NCBI GenBank assembly: GCA_007571315.1
Contig: RKRP01000133.1
Span: forward strand, 1-51,414
Source of the DNA: Gammaproteobacteria bacterium
GTDB lineage: Bacteria > Pseudomonadota > Gammaproteobacteria > Steroidobacterales > Foliamicaceae
Direction of reading: 5' to 3'
DNA: 51,414 nt
Of this stretch, positions 8,366 through 15,416 are shown piece by piece (position 1 is the first letter of the stretch; each line of letters begins with the position of its first letter). Under the pieces are notes generated by a model, which made no database searches, was not told the DNA's origin, and saw only the letters and a program-made list of their open reading frames with translations. A program made the translations under genes and the position numbers.

Positions 8366-9578
8366 CGCCTTTTTTTGCTGAAGCCGCTACCCGGCTGTGC
8401 AGCAGGCCGGGCAGCGACAGCACCCGGGCTGCGCCGAGCGCGTCGCGCGGGGTCCATTCTCCGGCGGATTCGCCGTACACGCCGCGGGTGGCCGCAAGCA
8501 GGGAGTGGTCCGATTCCACCCCCTTGATCCAGACGCTTCCCGGCCGCAGCGTCAGGTGGACACGGCCGCTCACAAATTGCTGAGAACTGTCGAAGAAGGC
8601 CTCGATGTTGCGGCACACCGGATCAAGCTGTTTGCCCTCGTGCACCAGGTCGCCATACACAGCCGCCAGCGTGTCCTTCACGCGCAGCTGAGCCGCTCCC
8701 AATGTGAGCTTCTCCAGTTCGCGGTGGGCGGTAAGCAGCACCTCCGCGGCCGGCGCCTCATAGGCCACGCGGCCCTTGGCGCCGAGGATGGTGTCGCCTA
8801 AGTGGATGCCCCTGCCGATGCCGAACCGCGCGCCAGCCGCCTCCACCGCCTCGATCAATTCCACCGGCGGCAGCCGCCGGCCATCCCAGCGCGCTGGCAC
8901 GCCAGCCTTGAACTCCAGTTCATGCTGCTCTTCCGCAAGCGGTTTCTCCAGCGCCCCTGCGGACAGCACCCATGCGGATTCGGGTATCGAATCCGCCGAG
9001 GTGAGGGTTTCCCTGCCGCCAATGGTTGCGCCCCACAGGCCGCGATTGATCGAATAATCGCCGCCCGCTGGAATTTCCGGAGCGTTGCGCTGCCTTAGGT
9101 ATTCCAGTTGCGTTTTGCGCTGAAGCGACTCGTCGCGGACCGGCGCCAGCACCGTAATTTCCGGCGCCAGGGCGCGCATGGCCATCTCGAACCGGAACTG
9201 ATCGTTGCCTGCCGCGGTGCAGCCGTGCGCCACCGTATCGCTGCCCAGTTCGCTGGCGGCGCGGGCCAGAAAGCGCGCTTGTATGCCGCGCTCGGCGCCC
9301 ACGCACAACGGATAGCTCTGGCCTCGGCGCACATTGCCCGCGATCAGATGCCGGATCACCTGGTCGAAGAACTGCGGGCGCGCTTCCACCAGCAGGTGGC
9401 GCCGGGCGCCCAGCGCCAGGGCGCGCTGCTCCAGCTCGGCGGCATCCTCGGAACTGATGCCGCCGGTGTTGACTGTGAGGGTCACTACCGGCCGCTGGTG
9501 CTTCTCGCTGAGCCAGGGCACGCAAAACGAAGTGTCCAGTCCGCCGGAAAAAGCCAGCACGATGGGTGAATTGCTCAT
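8352..9578 (-). CDS. argG: Argininosuccinate synthase, Bacteroidetes-like subtype
   Basis: ArgG joins citrulline and aspartate with ATP. The N-type ATP pyrophosphatase loop AFSGGLDTSFCV is at residues 9-20, with AHGCTAAGNDQFRFE and YSINRGLWGATIGGRETL further on. From memory, the wording VNTGG, the GNVRRG segment and SINRGLWG resemble the roughly 400-residue Bacteroidetes ArgG more than either the E. coli or the common proteobacterial form. It is the second gene of the operon, starting 46 bp after argR. Its stop overlaps the following P-loop gene. Confidence 0.93.
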   Translation of the reverse strand: MSNSPIVLAFSGGLDTSFCVPWLSEKHQRPVVTLTVNTGGISSEDAAELEQRALALGARRHLLVEARPQFFDQVIRHLIAGNVRRGQSYPLCVGAERGIQARFLARAASELGSDTVAHGCTAAGNDQFRFEMAMRALAPEITVLAPVRDESLQRKTQLEYLRQRNAPEIPAGGDYSINRGLWGATIGGRETLTSADSIPESAWVLSAGALEKPLAEEQHELEFKAGVPARWDGRRLPPVELIEAVEAAGARFGIGRGIHLGDTILGAKGRVAYEAPAAEVLLTAHRELEKLTLGAAQLRVKDTLAAVYGDLVHEGKQLDPVCRNIEAFFDSSQQFVSGRVHLTLRPGSVWIKGVESDHSLLAATRGVYGESAGEWTPRDALGAARVLSLPGLLHSRVAASAKKGGGHA

Positions 9579-9623
9579 GATTCCTAAAGCCTGTGTTCCA
9601 TGAATGAAGCGCGCGGGGGATGC

Positions 9624-10070
9624 CTAAGCCATCGCGCGGCGCAGGCGGGCCAGCAGGGCCCGTTGCTCGGTTTGGTTGCGCGTTGCTATAAAAATGGTGT
9701 CGTCGCCCGCCAATGTGGCCAGAACCTCCCGCCATCCGCTCCGGTCCAGAAACAGCGCAATGCGCTGCGCCGACCCGGTAGCGGTGCGCACGATGGCAAG
9801 GTGCGGGCCAGCCTGGTCCACGCCGCGTCCGTAGGCCGCCAGCGCCCCGCGGTCGCCGTCGGCTATATCGGAACGGTCAAGAGTGTAGGCGCCGTCCCGC
9901 TTTACCGCGCCGAGCTGGGACAGGTCGCGGCTTATGCAAGATTGGCTAACGCGGATGCCGCGCTCGGCCAGCAGTTCGCCCAATTCGGCCTGACTGCTCA
10001 CGCTGTAACTTCCAACGATGTCCGCGATCAATTCGTGGCGGCGGCTCGTCTGACTGGCGATGTTTTTCAT
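9624..10070 (-). CDS. argR: Arginine repressor
   Basis: ArgR is the arginine-dependent hexameric regulator. The N-terminal winged-helix region contains SSQAELGELLAERGIRVSQSCISRDLSQLGAVK, and the C-terminal oligomerisation/arginine-binding domain ends with VLATLAGDDTIFIAT, the family's conserved GDDTI stretch. I prefer the ATG at 10070 (MKNIASQTSRRHEL), giving 148 residues; an ATG seven codons upstream (10091) remains possible. It heads the arginine operon, 46 bp before argG, so autoregulation together with the biosynthetic genes is likely. Confidence 0.92.
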   Translation of the reverse strand: MKNIASQTSRRHELIADIVGSYSVSSQAELGELLAERGIRVSQSCISRDLSQLGAVKRDGAYTLDRSDIADGDRGALAAYGRGVDQAGPHLAIVRTATGSAQRIALFLDRSGWREVLATLAGDDTIFIATRNQTEQRALLARLRRAMA

Positions 10071-10096
10071 AAAATGCTCATAAAAGCACAATAGAG

Positions 10097-10112
10097 CGAA
10101 TAATATTTAGAT
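10097..10112. promoter_or_regulatory. Possible ARG box overlapping the -10 element
   Basis: The segment CGAATAATATTTAG is an imperfect match to the ArgR operator core TGAAT-WWWW-ATTCA: the left half fits well and the right half poorly. Its position over the -10 element is where autoregulatory ARG boxes usually lie. Only one box is seen, whereas strong sites are usually paired, so the call is tentative. Confidence 0.35.
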
Positions 10113-10129
10113 CGGTGATTCCCTGTCAA
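10100..10129 (-). promoter_or_regulatory. Sigma-70 promoter of the argR-arginine operon
   Basis: On the minus strand a perfect TTGACA (10129-10124) is followed after 18 bases by TATTAT (10105-10100), about 30 bases upstream of the argR start codon. The -10 region lies in an A/T-rich tract that contrasts with the surrounding GC-rich DNA. This is the strongest promoter-like match near the operon and fits transcription of argR through the thioesterase gene. Confidence 0.65.
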
Positions 10130-10279
10130 CGCCCTGTTTGGCGCCGTTGATCTCTTCGCGCTTTTTCATTTTCGTGTTTCCTCTTTAATTAGAACAGCGC
10201 ATTGGGACTTTTCAAAGCGTAAAATTATTAGAACTGCATTGCGCGGCATGGCAGCAAGCTGCGGGAAAGGAGTTTTGCG

Positions 10280-11437
10280 ATGATGGAGCAGTACAAGAGC
10301 GTCCCGGTTCGTCTGCCGGATAAGACCCCGGTCGATATCCTGACGATTCAAAGGCGGTTTAATCAAGGATTCAAGCGCGAAGATATTTTTCTCGACGTAT
10401 CCCCTGACGCATGTCTTATCAACGTTCGGGAAGTTGACATGCGAGAATTGCGGGCGACGGTTGGGGAGTTGATCGAAGAGCACGATACAACCGGCGCAAA
10501 GATGGTTTTGCGCGAGGCCTTGCAGGCCGTGGAGTCGATTCGGAGTTATGGACTCAAGGGACGCAAGCGACTTTTTGTCGGCTACAACAGCGAGCGCAAA
10601 GTTCGGCAGCGCCAAGACAAGGAAAAGCGCCGGGGGCGGCACTACTACGCCAACGATCATGCCTTCCCCAGGCAATCAAGCGAACCCCCGGCTGAATATC
10701 TGAACCGCATCGTGTGCGGCGACAGCAGCGAGGTGCTGAAGCGCCTGCCGGACAATTGCGTGGATATGGTGTTTACTTCGCCCCCATACAACTTCGGGCT
10801 GGAATACGGCGAAAGCCCGGACGACTATCAGTGGGAAAAGTATTACGAGAAGCTATTCAGCGTTTTTGACGAATGCATTCGGGTACTGAAGTTTGGCGGC
10901 AGAATCGCCGTAAATGTCCAGCCGCTGTTCTCGGACTACATACCGAGCCATCATGTTATCAGCAATTTCTTTATGCGCCGCAAGTTGGTCTGGAAGGGCG
11001 AGATCATGTGGGAGAAGAACAACTACAACTGCAAATACACGGCTTGGGGCAGTTGGAAGAGTCCCAGCAGTCCCTATCTCAAGTACACGTGGGAGTTCAT
11101 TGAAGTTTTTTGCAAGGGCAGTCTCAAAGCAGCAGGCAATGCGGCGGAGGCCGACATTACCGCCGACGAGTTCAAGCAGTGGGTAAATGCCCGGTGGAGC
11201 GTCGCGCCAGAGCGGAATATGCGGGAATACGGGCATCCCGCCATGTTTCCCGTTGAATTGGCGACTCGTGTTCTAAAGCTCTTTAGTTTCCGGGGCGCTT
11301 TTGTGCTTGACCCCTTTGCCGGTGTTGGCACTACAGCAATTGCCGCGAAAAACAGCGGCAGACGTTATCTGAACATAGATGTTTCTCGCGACTATTGCGA
11401 TGCAGCGAAGAAACGCCTGGCGGAGACGTTGCTGTAA
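10280..11437 (+). CDS. Type II DNA methyltransferase, beta class, with N-terminal extension
   Basis: The protein carries the catalytic motif IV TSPPY (166-170) ahead of the SAM-binding motif I DPFAGVGTT (344-352), the beta-class order; TSPPY usually marks N4-cytosine enzymes, though adenine methylation is not excluded. NRIVCGDSSEVLKRLPDNCVD precedes motif IV as in this family. Residues 1-135 form an extra, charged region with no methyltransferase motif that I do not recognise. AAGGAG lies at good spacing before the ATG. The partner nuclease gene starts 17 bp downstream. GC content is visibly lower than in flanking genes, suggesting acquisition. The recognition sequence cannot be read from the sequence. 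Confidence 0.88.
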   Translation: MMEQYKSVPVRLPDKTPVDILTIQRRFNQGFKREDIFLDVSPDACLINVREVDMRELRATVGELIEEHDTTGAKMVLREALQAVESIRSYGLKGRKRLFVGYNSERKVRQRQDKEKRRGRHYYANDHAFPRQSSEPPAEYLNRIVCGDSSEVLKRLPDNCVDMVFTSPPYNFGLEYGESPDDYQWEKYYEKLFSVFDECIRVLKFGGRIAVNVQPLFSDYIPSHHVISNFFMRRKLVWKGEIMWEKNNYNCKYTAWGSWKSPSSPYLKYTWEFIEVFCKGSLKAAGNAAEADITADEFKQWVNARWSVAPERNMREYGHPAMFPVELATRVLKLFSFRGAFVLDPFAGVGTTAIAAKNSGRRYLNIDVSRDYCDAAKKRLAETLL

Positions 11438-11454
11438 CTTATACCTGCGGTGCC

Positions 11455-12195
11455 ATGACTGAAGATCAGATGACAGAATGCCTTAAGGGCATCAGAGAGC
11501 ACTATCTGCGTGAAATTTGCGCCATGCAGCGCGAAACCCGGCCTGGAACCCTTCGTGCGCAGAAGGGCAAACTGGTCGAGGAGATAGCGAAAATGCTTGT
11601 TCGCGCAGCTTGGGAAAATCTTGGGCGCCCAAGCCAGACGCTTGAGTTCGGGAAAGGCAAGCACGATATTCCGCTCAACGAAGAATATCTGGGTCGTATT
11701 TCCCCGGATGAATTGCTGAATTCGATCAGGGAAAACAGGGCACAGTACGTTTACAAGCTCGGCTGCGATGTCCAGTGCTATCTGCATGGCAGTTTCGCCT
11801 TGGCCGTGGAATGCAAGTCATATACCGAAGTGGCCATGTTGAAGCGGGTATTGATCGACGCGACCCTTTTGAAAAAGAAATACCCGAACATCGAGTGTGT
11901 TCTGCTGCAGCTTGAGAGTCAATTGGGAGGCGACTATAAGTATGGGAGGTATCCTCCGAGAGGCAGCCCGAGTGCCCATACTGTCATGTCGCACTTCGAT
12001 GTTGACCTGACAATCATTACGCTATTGAAGGGCGAGCGCCGAGTGGATAAGCCGATTCATAAGAAGGGTAAGGAGTATTTCAAGGATTTGACGCTGGATT
12101 CCCTTCGCTCCGCCGTTGGCGAACTGGAGATAGTGCTCAGACGTTGCGGCCATCGTTTCCAGCAGGAAATTTTTATTGCCAGTGAGTCGAAATAG
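11455..12195 (+). CDS. Type II restriction endonuclease (PD-(D/E)XK type), partner of the preceding methyltransferase
   Basis: The 246-residue product has the likely nuclease core CDVQCYL followed by LAVECKSY. Asp105, Glu119 and Lys121 form a D-x13-E-x-K pattern that fits the PD-(D/E)XK fold, where these residues bind Mg2+ and cleave DNA. I chose the ATG at 11455, after the methyltransferase stop; an upstream in-frame ATG (11395) would overlap that gene. The location immediately downstream of a beta-class methyltransferase and the same lower GC support a restriction-modification pair. I cannot name a specific isoschizomer family. Confidence 0.7.
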   Translation: MTEDQMTECLKGIREHYLREICAMQRETRPGTLRAQKGKLVEEIAKMLVRAAWENLGRPSQTLEFGKGKHDIPLNEEYLGRISPDELLNSIRENRAQYVYKLGCDVQCYLHGSFALAVECKSYTEVAMLKRVLIDATLLKKKYPNIECVLLQLESQLGGDYKYGRYPPRGSPSAHTVMSHFDVDLTIITLLKGERRVDKPIHKKGKEYFKDLTLDSLRSAVGELEIVLRRCGHRFQQEIFIASESK

Positions 12196-12255
12196 TGCTG
12201 AGTGCGTTTAGCCGCATCTTGGGGCAGGACCATCCTCGGGCGCTGCCGGGCGGAG

Positions 12256-12708
12256 TCAGCCGGGAGAGGCTGCTTGGCGGGAGGCGGCGGATAGCATGAA
12301 GCGGCCCCGGGCGGTGGCGGCAATCGCATCGTTGTCGTTCCGATGCGCCTGCGCTTCCATCTCCAGCATGCGCCCCCGGCGGCGCGCCAGGCGGCCTTGC
12401 AGCCTCAGGCTCACGCCCATTGGCACGGCATCGCGGTAGCGCACCTCGCAACGGGCGGTGTGCGCGCGCAGGCCCTGCAGAAAACTCCAGTTGGCCATTA
12501 CGTCGTCCAGCAGGGCGTAAAGAATCCCGCCGTGCAGTATGTTGCTGTAGCCAACATGCGTGGGCCCGGGCGTGAATTCCGCGCGGCAGATGAGTTGGCC
12601 GCCGCTTTCCTCCAGGCGGAACCGCACCTGCAAGCCCCCGGGATTGGATGGGCCGCAAACAAAGCAATGGTTGGCGGGGTCCCGCAGGTCGCCGGAATTC
12701 TTTTTCAT
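12256..12708 (-). CDS. PaaI-family hot-dog thioesterase
   Basis: HCFVCGPSNPGGLQVRF near the N-terminus and SNILHGGILYALLDDVMANW are characteristic of the PaaI/YbgC-like hot-dog thioesterases with a leading Cys-x2-Cys segment; HGG lies in the substrate tunnel. The ATG at 12708 gives 150 residues; an ATG eight codons upstream (12732) is possible. The acyl-CoA substrate is unknown. It lies between the first restriction-modification island and the HIT gene, transcribed divergently from the latter. Confidence 0.82.
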   Translation of the reverse strand: MKKNSGDLRDPANHCFVCGPSNPGGLQVRFRLEESGGQLICRAEFTPGPTHVGYSNILHGGILYALLDDVMANWSFLQGLRAHTARCEVRYRDAVPMGVSLRLQGRLARRRGRMLEMEAQAHRNDNDAIAATARGRFMLSAASRQAASPG

Positions 12709-12823
12709 GGATTGTGACTTCGCGCCCGCCATGTGGTTTCTCTCAGCCGCCAGCGGCCTTGGTGCAACAGGCGGGCTGGGGCATGATTAGGAAAGACGGC
12801 GGAATGATATTCGGACTTGAGTC

Positions 12824-13258
12824 ATGACTTACGATCCAGGCAACGTTTTCGCGCGCATCCTCGCGGGCGAGGCGAAGTGCCACAGTGTTTACGAGGATGC
12901 GCGCGCGCTGGCGATCATGGACGTGATGCCGCGCGCCGACGGCCATGCCCTGGTGTTGCCGAAGGCGCAGGCGGCGGATTTTCTGTCGCTGCCGGGCGAG
13001 GCGCTGCCAGGCGTGTTCGCGGCCACTCAGCAGGTGGCGAAAGCGGTCAAGGAAGCGTTCGCGGCCGATGGCGTTCTGGTGAGAGTGCACAACGGCTCCG
13101 CCGCGGGTCAAGTGATATTTCACATGCATGTCCACGTAATTCCCTGCCATGAAGGCCGCCAGATGAAACCGCCGGGACATGCGTTTGCGGATGATAGTGC
13201 GCTCGCGGAGCACGCGCGGCTTATTCGTCAGGCGCTGGCGCGGCAAGCGGCGGGCTAG
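12824..13258 (+). CDS. HIT-family nucleotide-binding hydrolase
   Basis: The histidine triad HMHVHVIP near residue 108 defines the HIT superfamily, which hydrolyses or transfers nucleotides from phosphoramidates and dinucleoside polyphosphates. The N-terminal IFAR-like [17 protein letters not shown] and the HALVLPK segment match the Hint/FHIT-like bacterial group. At 144 residues the length is normal. The acyl-CoA dehydrogenase gene follows 11 bp downstream, so the two are probably co-transcribed. The physiological substrate is unknown. Confidence 0.9.
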   Translation: MTYDPGNVFARILAGEAKCHSVYEDARALAIMDVMPRADGHALVLPKAQAADFLSLPGEALPGVFAATQQVAKAVKEAFAADGVLVRVHNGSAAGQVIFHMHVHVIPCHEGRQMKPPGHAFADDSALAEHARLIRQALARQAAG

Positions 13259-13269
13259 CAGCGCAAGCG

Positions 13270-14427
13270 ATGTCCGCCAGCCACCTCGATTGGCCGTTTT
13301 TCGGAACCCGGCATCGCGCGCGGGAGCAGGCGCTGGAAGAGTGGTGCGCGCAGCAGTCCTGGGCGCACGGCGAGTCGGGCGCGGAGCTGGATGCCTCCTG
13401 CAAGGAATTCGCCTTGCGCCTGGGAGAGGCTGGCTTTATCAGAATCGCGGTTCCCCGGCCGTATGGCGAAGACGCAAGCCTGGATGCTCGCAGCCTGTGC
13501 CTGATGCGGGAAACCCTGGCGCGCCACGAGCCTCTGGCGGATTTTGTCTATGCGATGCAGGTGCTGGGCAGCGCTCCTATCAGCCTGTTCGGCAGCCGCA
13601 GCCAAAAGGATGCCTGGCTTGAAGATGTGGCCGCCGGGCGCAAGATTGCCGCGTTCGCGCTCTCCGAAGCGGAGGCGGGCTCCGACGTTGCCGCCATTTC
13701 CACTCGCGCCGAGCCGCGCGATGGCGGCTACGTGCTCAACGGCGCCAAGGCCTGGATTTCAAACGCCGGGGTGGCGGACTTCTACGTGGTGTTCGCCAAA
13801 ACCGGCGAGGGCGCGCGAAGCGTAAGCGCGTTTATCGTGCCAGCGGAAACGCCAGGGCTGGAGATTAGCGAAAGAACGCCGGTTATGGCGGCGCATCCGC
13901 TGGGCAGCCTGCGCTTCACGAACTGCCGGGCGGCGGCGGATTCCATGCTGGGCGAACCGGGCGACGGACTGCGGGTGGCGCTTGGAACCCTGGACCTGTG
14001 CCGCTCCACGGTGGGAGCGGCGGCGCTGGGCATGGCGCGCCGCGCATATGCCGAGGCTCTGCAAAGGTCCCGCCGCCGCCGATTGTTCGGCGGCCGTCTG
14101 GCGGACCTGCAACTTACGCAGGCTGCCCTTGCGGACATGGCCACCGCCGTGGATGCTTCGGCGCTGCTGATTTACCGGGCGGCGTGGCTGCGGGATTCAG
14201 GGCAGCCGCGCATTACCCGCGAGGCCTCCATGGCCAAGCTGTTCGCCACCGAGCAGGCGCAAAAGGTTATCGATCGCGCCGTGCAGCTTTTTGGCGGCGA
14301 AGGAGTGCGCGCGGGCTCGCTTGTCGAGCGCCTGTACCGCGAAATCCGTGCGCTCAGGATCTACGAGGGGGCAAGTGAAATCCAGCAACTGCTGATTGCC
14401 CGCCACGAGTTGCGCGAAAAAGAATAG
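13270..14427 (+). CDS. Acyl-CoA dehydrogenase
   Basis: This FAD-dependent enzyme family introduces the alpha-beta double bond into acyl-CoAs. The FAD-contacting [21 protein letters not shown] (about 133-153) and the C-terminal catalytic region [15 protein letters not shown], with its base glutamate in YEGA, are present. [21 protein letters not shown] marks the C-terminal helical domain. The 385-residue length is typical. It follows the HIT gene closely and precedes the convergent FGE lipoprotein gene. Chain-length specificity cannot be inferred. Confidence 0.93.
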   Translation: MSASHLDWPFFGTRHRAREQALEEWCAQQSWAHGESGAELDASCKEFALRLGEAGFIRIAVPRPYGEDASLDARSLCLMRETLARHEPLADFVYAMQVLGSAPISLFGSRSQKDAWLEDVAAGRKIAAFALSEAEAGSDVAAISTRAEPRDGGYVLNGAKAWISNAGVADFYVVFAKTGEGARSVSAFIVPAETPGLEISERTPVMAAHPLGSLRFTNCRAAADSMLGEPGDGLRVALGTLDLCRSTVGAAALGMARRAYAEALQRSRRRRLFGGRLADLQLTQAALADMATAVDASALLIYRAAWLRDSGQPRITREASMAKLFATEQAQKVIDRAVQLFGGEGVRAGSLVERLYREIRALRIYEGASEIQQLLIARHELREKE

Positions 14428-14463
14428 GCAGAGTGGGGCGCGCCTTTATTCAGGCATCCGGCG

Positions 14464-15342
14464 TTATTCGCTGTCCGCGGCGCAACGGAAACCCAGGTTG
14501 TTGAGCCCGGAATCGGGCGGAGTCATCATCCGCGCGGCCAGGCGGTAGCCCCGGCAGTAGTTTTCGCTGCATAGCCAACTGCCGCCGCGGTGGACTTTTT
14601 GCGTTCCGCGGTCCGGGCCGCGTGGATTGCGGGCGGGCGAGTTGGCGAAATAACCGGGCGCGTACCAGTCGTGAACCCACTCCCACACATTGCCCGTCAT
14701 ATCGTAGAGTCCATATCCATTGGGCGGAAATTGCCCTGCGGGCGCGAGGCCCGGGTAGCCGTCCAGCGCCCGGTCCTGGTAGGGAAATTGACCCTGCCAC
14801 AGGTTCGCCTGATGCATGCCCCCGGGCGCCAGTTCGTTGCCCCATGCATAGCGTGTGTTCCTGGCCCCGCCGCGGGCGGCATACTCGAACTCGGCCTCAG
14901 TAGGAAGGCGGGCGCCTCGCCAGGCGCAATAGGAAGCGGCATCGTCCCACGAGAGATGCACCGCCGGAAATTCCGGCATGTCTTCATGCGAGGAACCCGG
15001 GCCATTGGGATGCCGCCAGTTGGCGCCGTCGCTCCTGGTCCATTGGCTGAGCGCGGGTTCAAACACGCCCGACCACCCCAGCCTTTCGGATTCGGTAACG
15101 TGGCCAGTCGTTTCGGCAAACCGGGCGAACTGGGCGTTGGTGACCTCGCGCGCATCAATATAGAAGGAATCCACCACCACCCTGTGCGCCGGCCCCTCGT
15201 GCGGCAGTCCATTGTCCGTGCCCATAATGAACTCGCCTCCGCGGATGAGCCGCATTTCGGGGGCATGCGCCGGCTCCCGGGAGCTGCAACCCGCGCATAA
15301 AACAACCCACAGGGTCAGCGCCGCAGCCGTGAACTTGCGCAT
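14464..15342 (-). CDS. Formylglycine-generating enzyme-type protein predicted to be an exported lipoprotein
   Basis: FGE oxidises a cysteine in sulfatases to formylglycine. The SUMF1/FGE domain spans about residues 28-290: RGGEFIMGTDNG, LPTEAEFEYAARGG, DMTGNVWEWVHDWY and HRGGSWLCSENYCRGYRLAAR. The two cysteines equivalent to the catalytic copper-binding pair of true FGE are present (Cys258 and Cys263); many bacterial homologues lack them. From the ATG at 15342 the protein begins with a signal ending in a lipobox-like LCAGC (Cys19), so it would act at the cell envelope, which is unusual for a bacterial FGE. No sulfatase is encoded in the window. It is divergent from a TonB receptor gene. Confidence 0.85.
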   Translation of the reverse strand: MRKFTAAALTLWVVLCAGCSSREPAHAPEMRLIRGGEFIMGTDNGLPHEGPAHRVVVDSFYIDAREVTNAQFARFAETTGHVTESERLGWSGVFEPALSQWTRSDGANWRHPNGPGSSHEDMPEFPAVHLSWDDAASYCAWRGARLPTEAEFEYAARGGARNTRYAWGNELAPGGMHQANLWQGQFPYQDRALDGYPGLAPAGQFPPNGYGLYDMTGNVWEWVHDWYAPGYFANSPARNPRGPDRGTQKVHRGGSWLCSENYCRGYRLAARMMTPPDSGLNNLGFRCAADSE

Positions 15343-15416
15343 AGGTCCTATTATAGAAAGCGGTTGTTCCGTTTGTTTTTTGGCGCCGCCGCGCTGTCCC
15401 GCCGGGCATTGATTCC

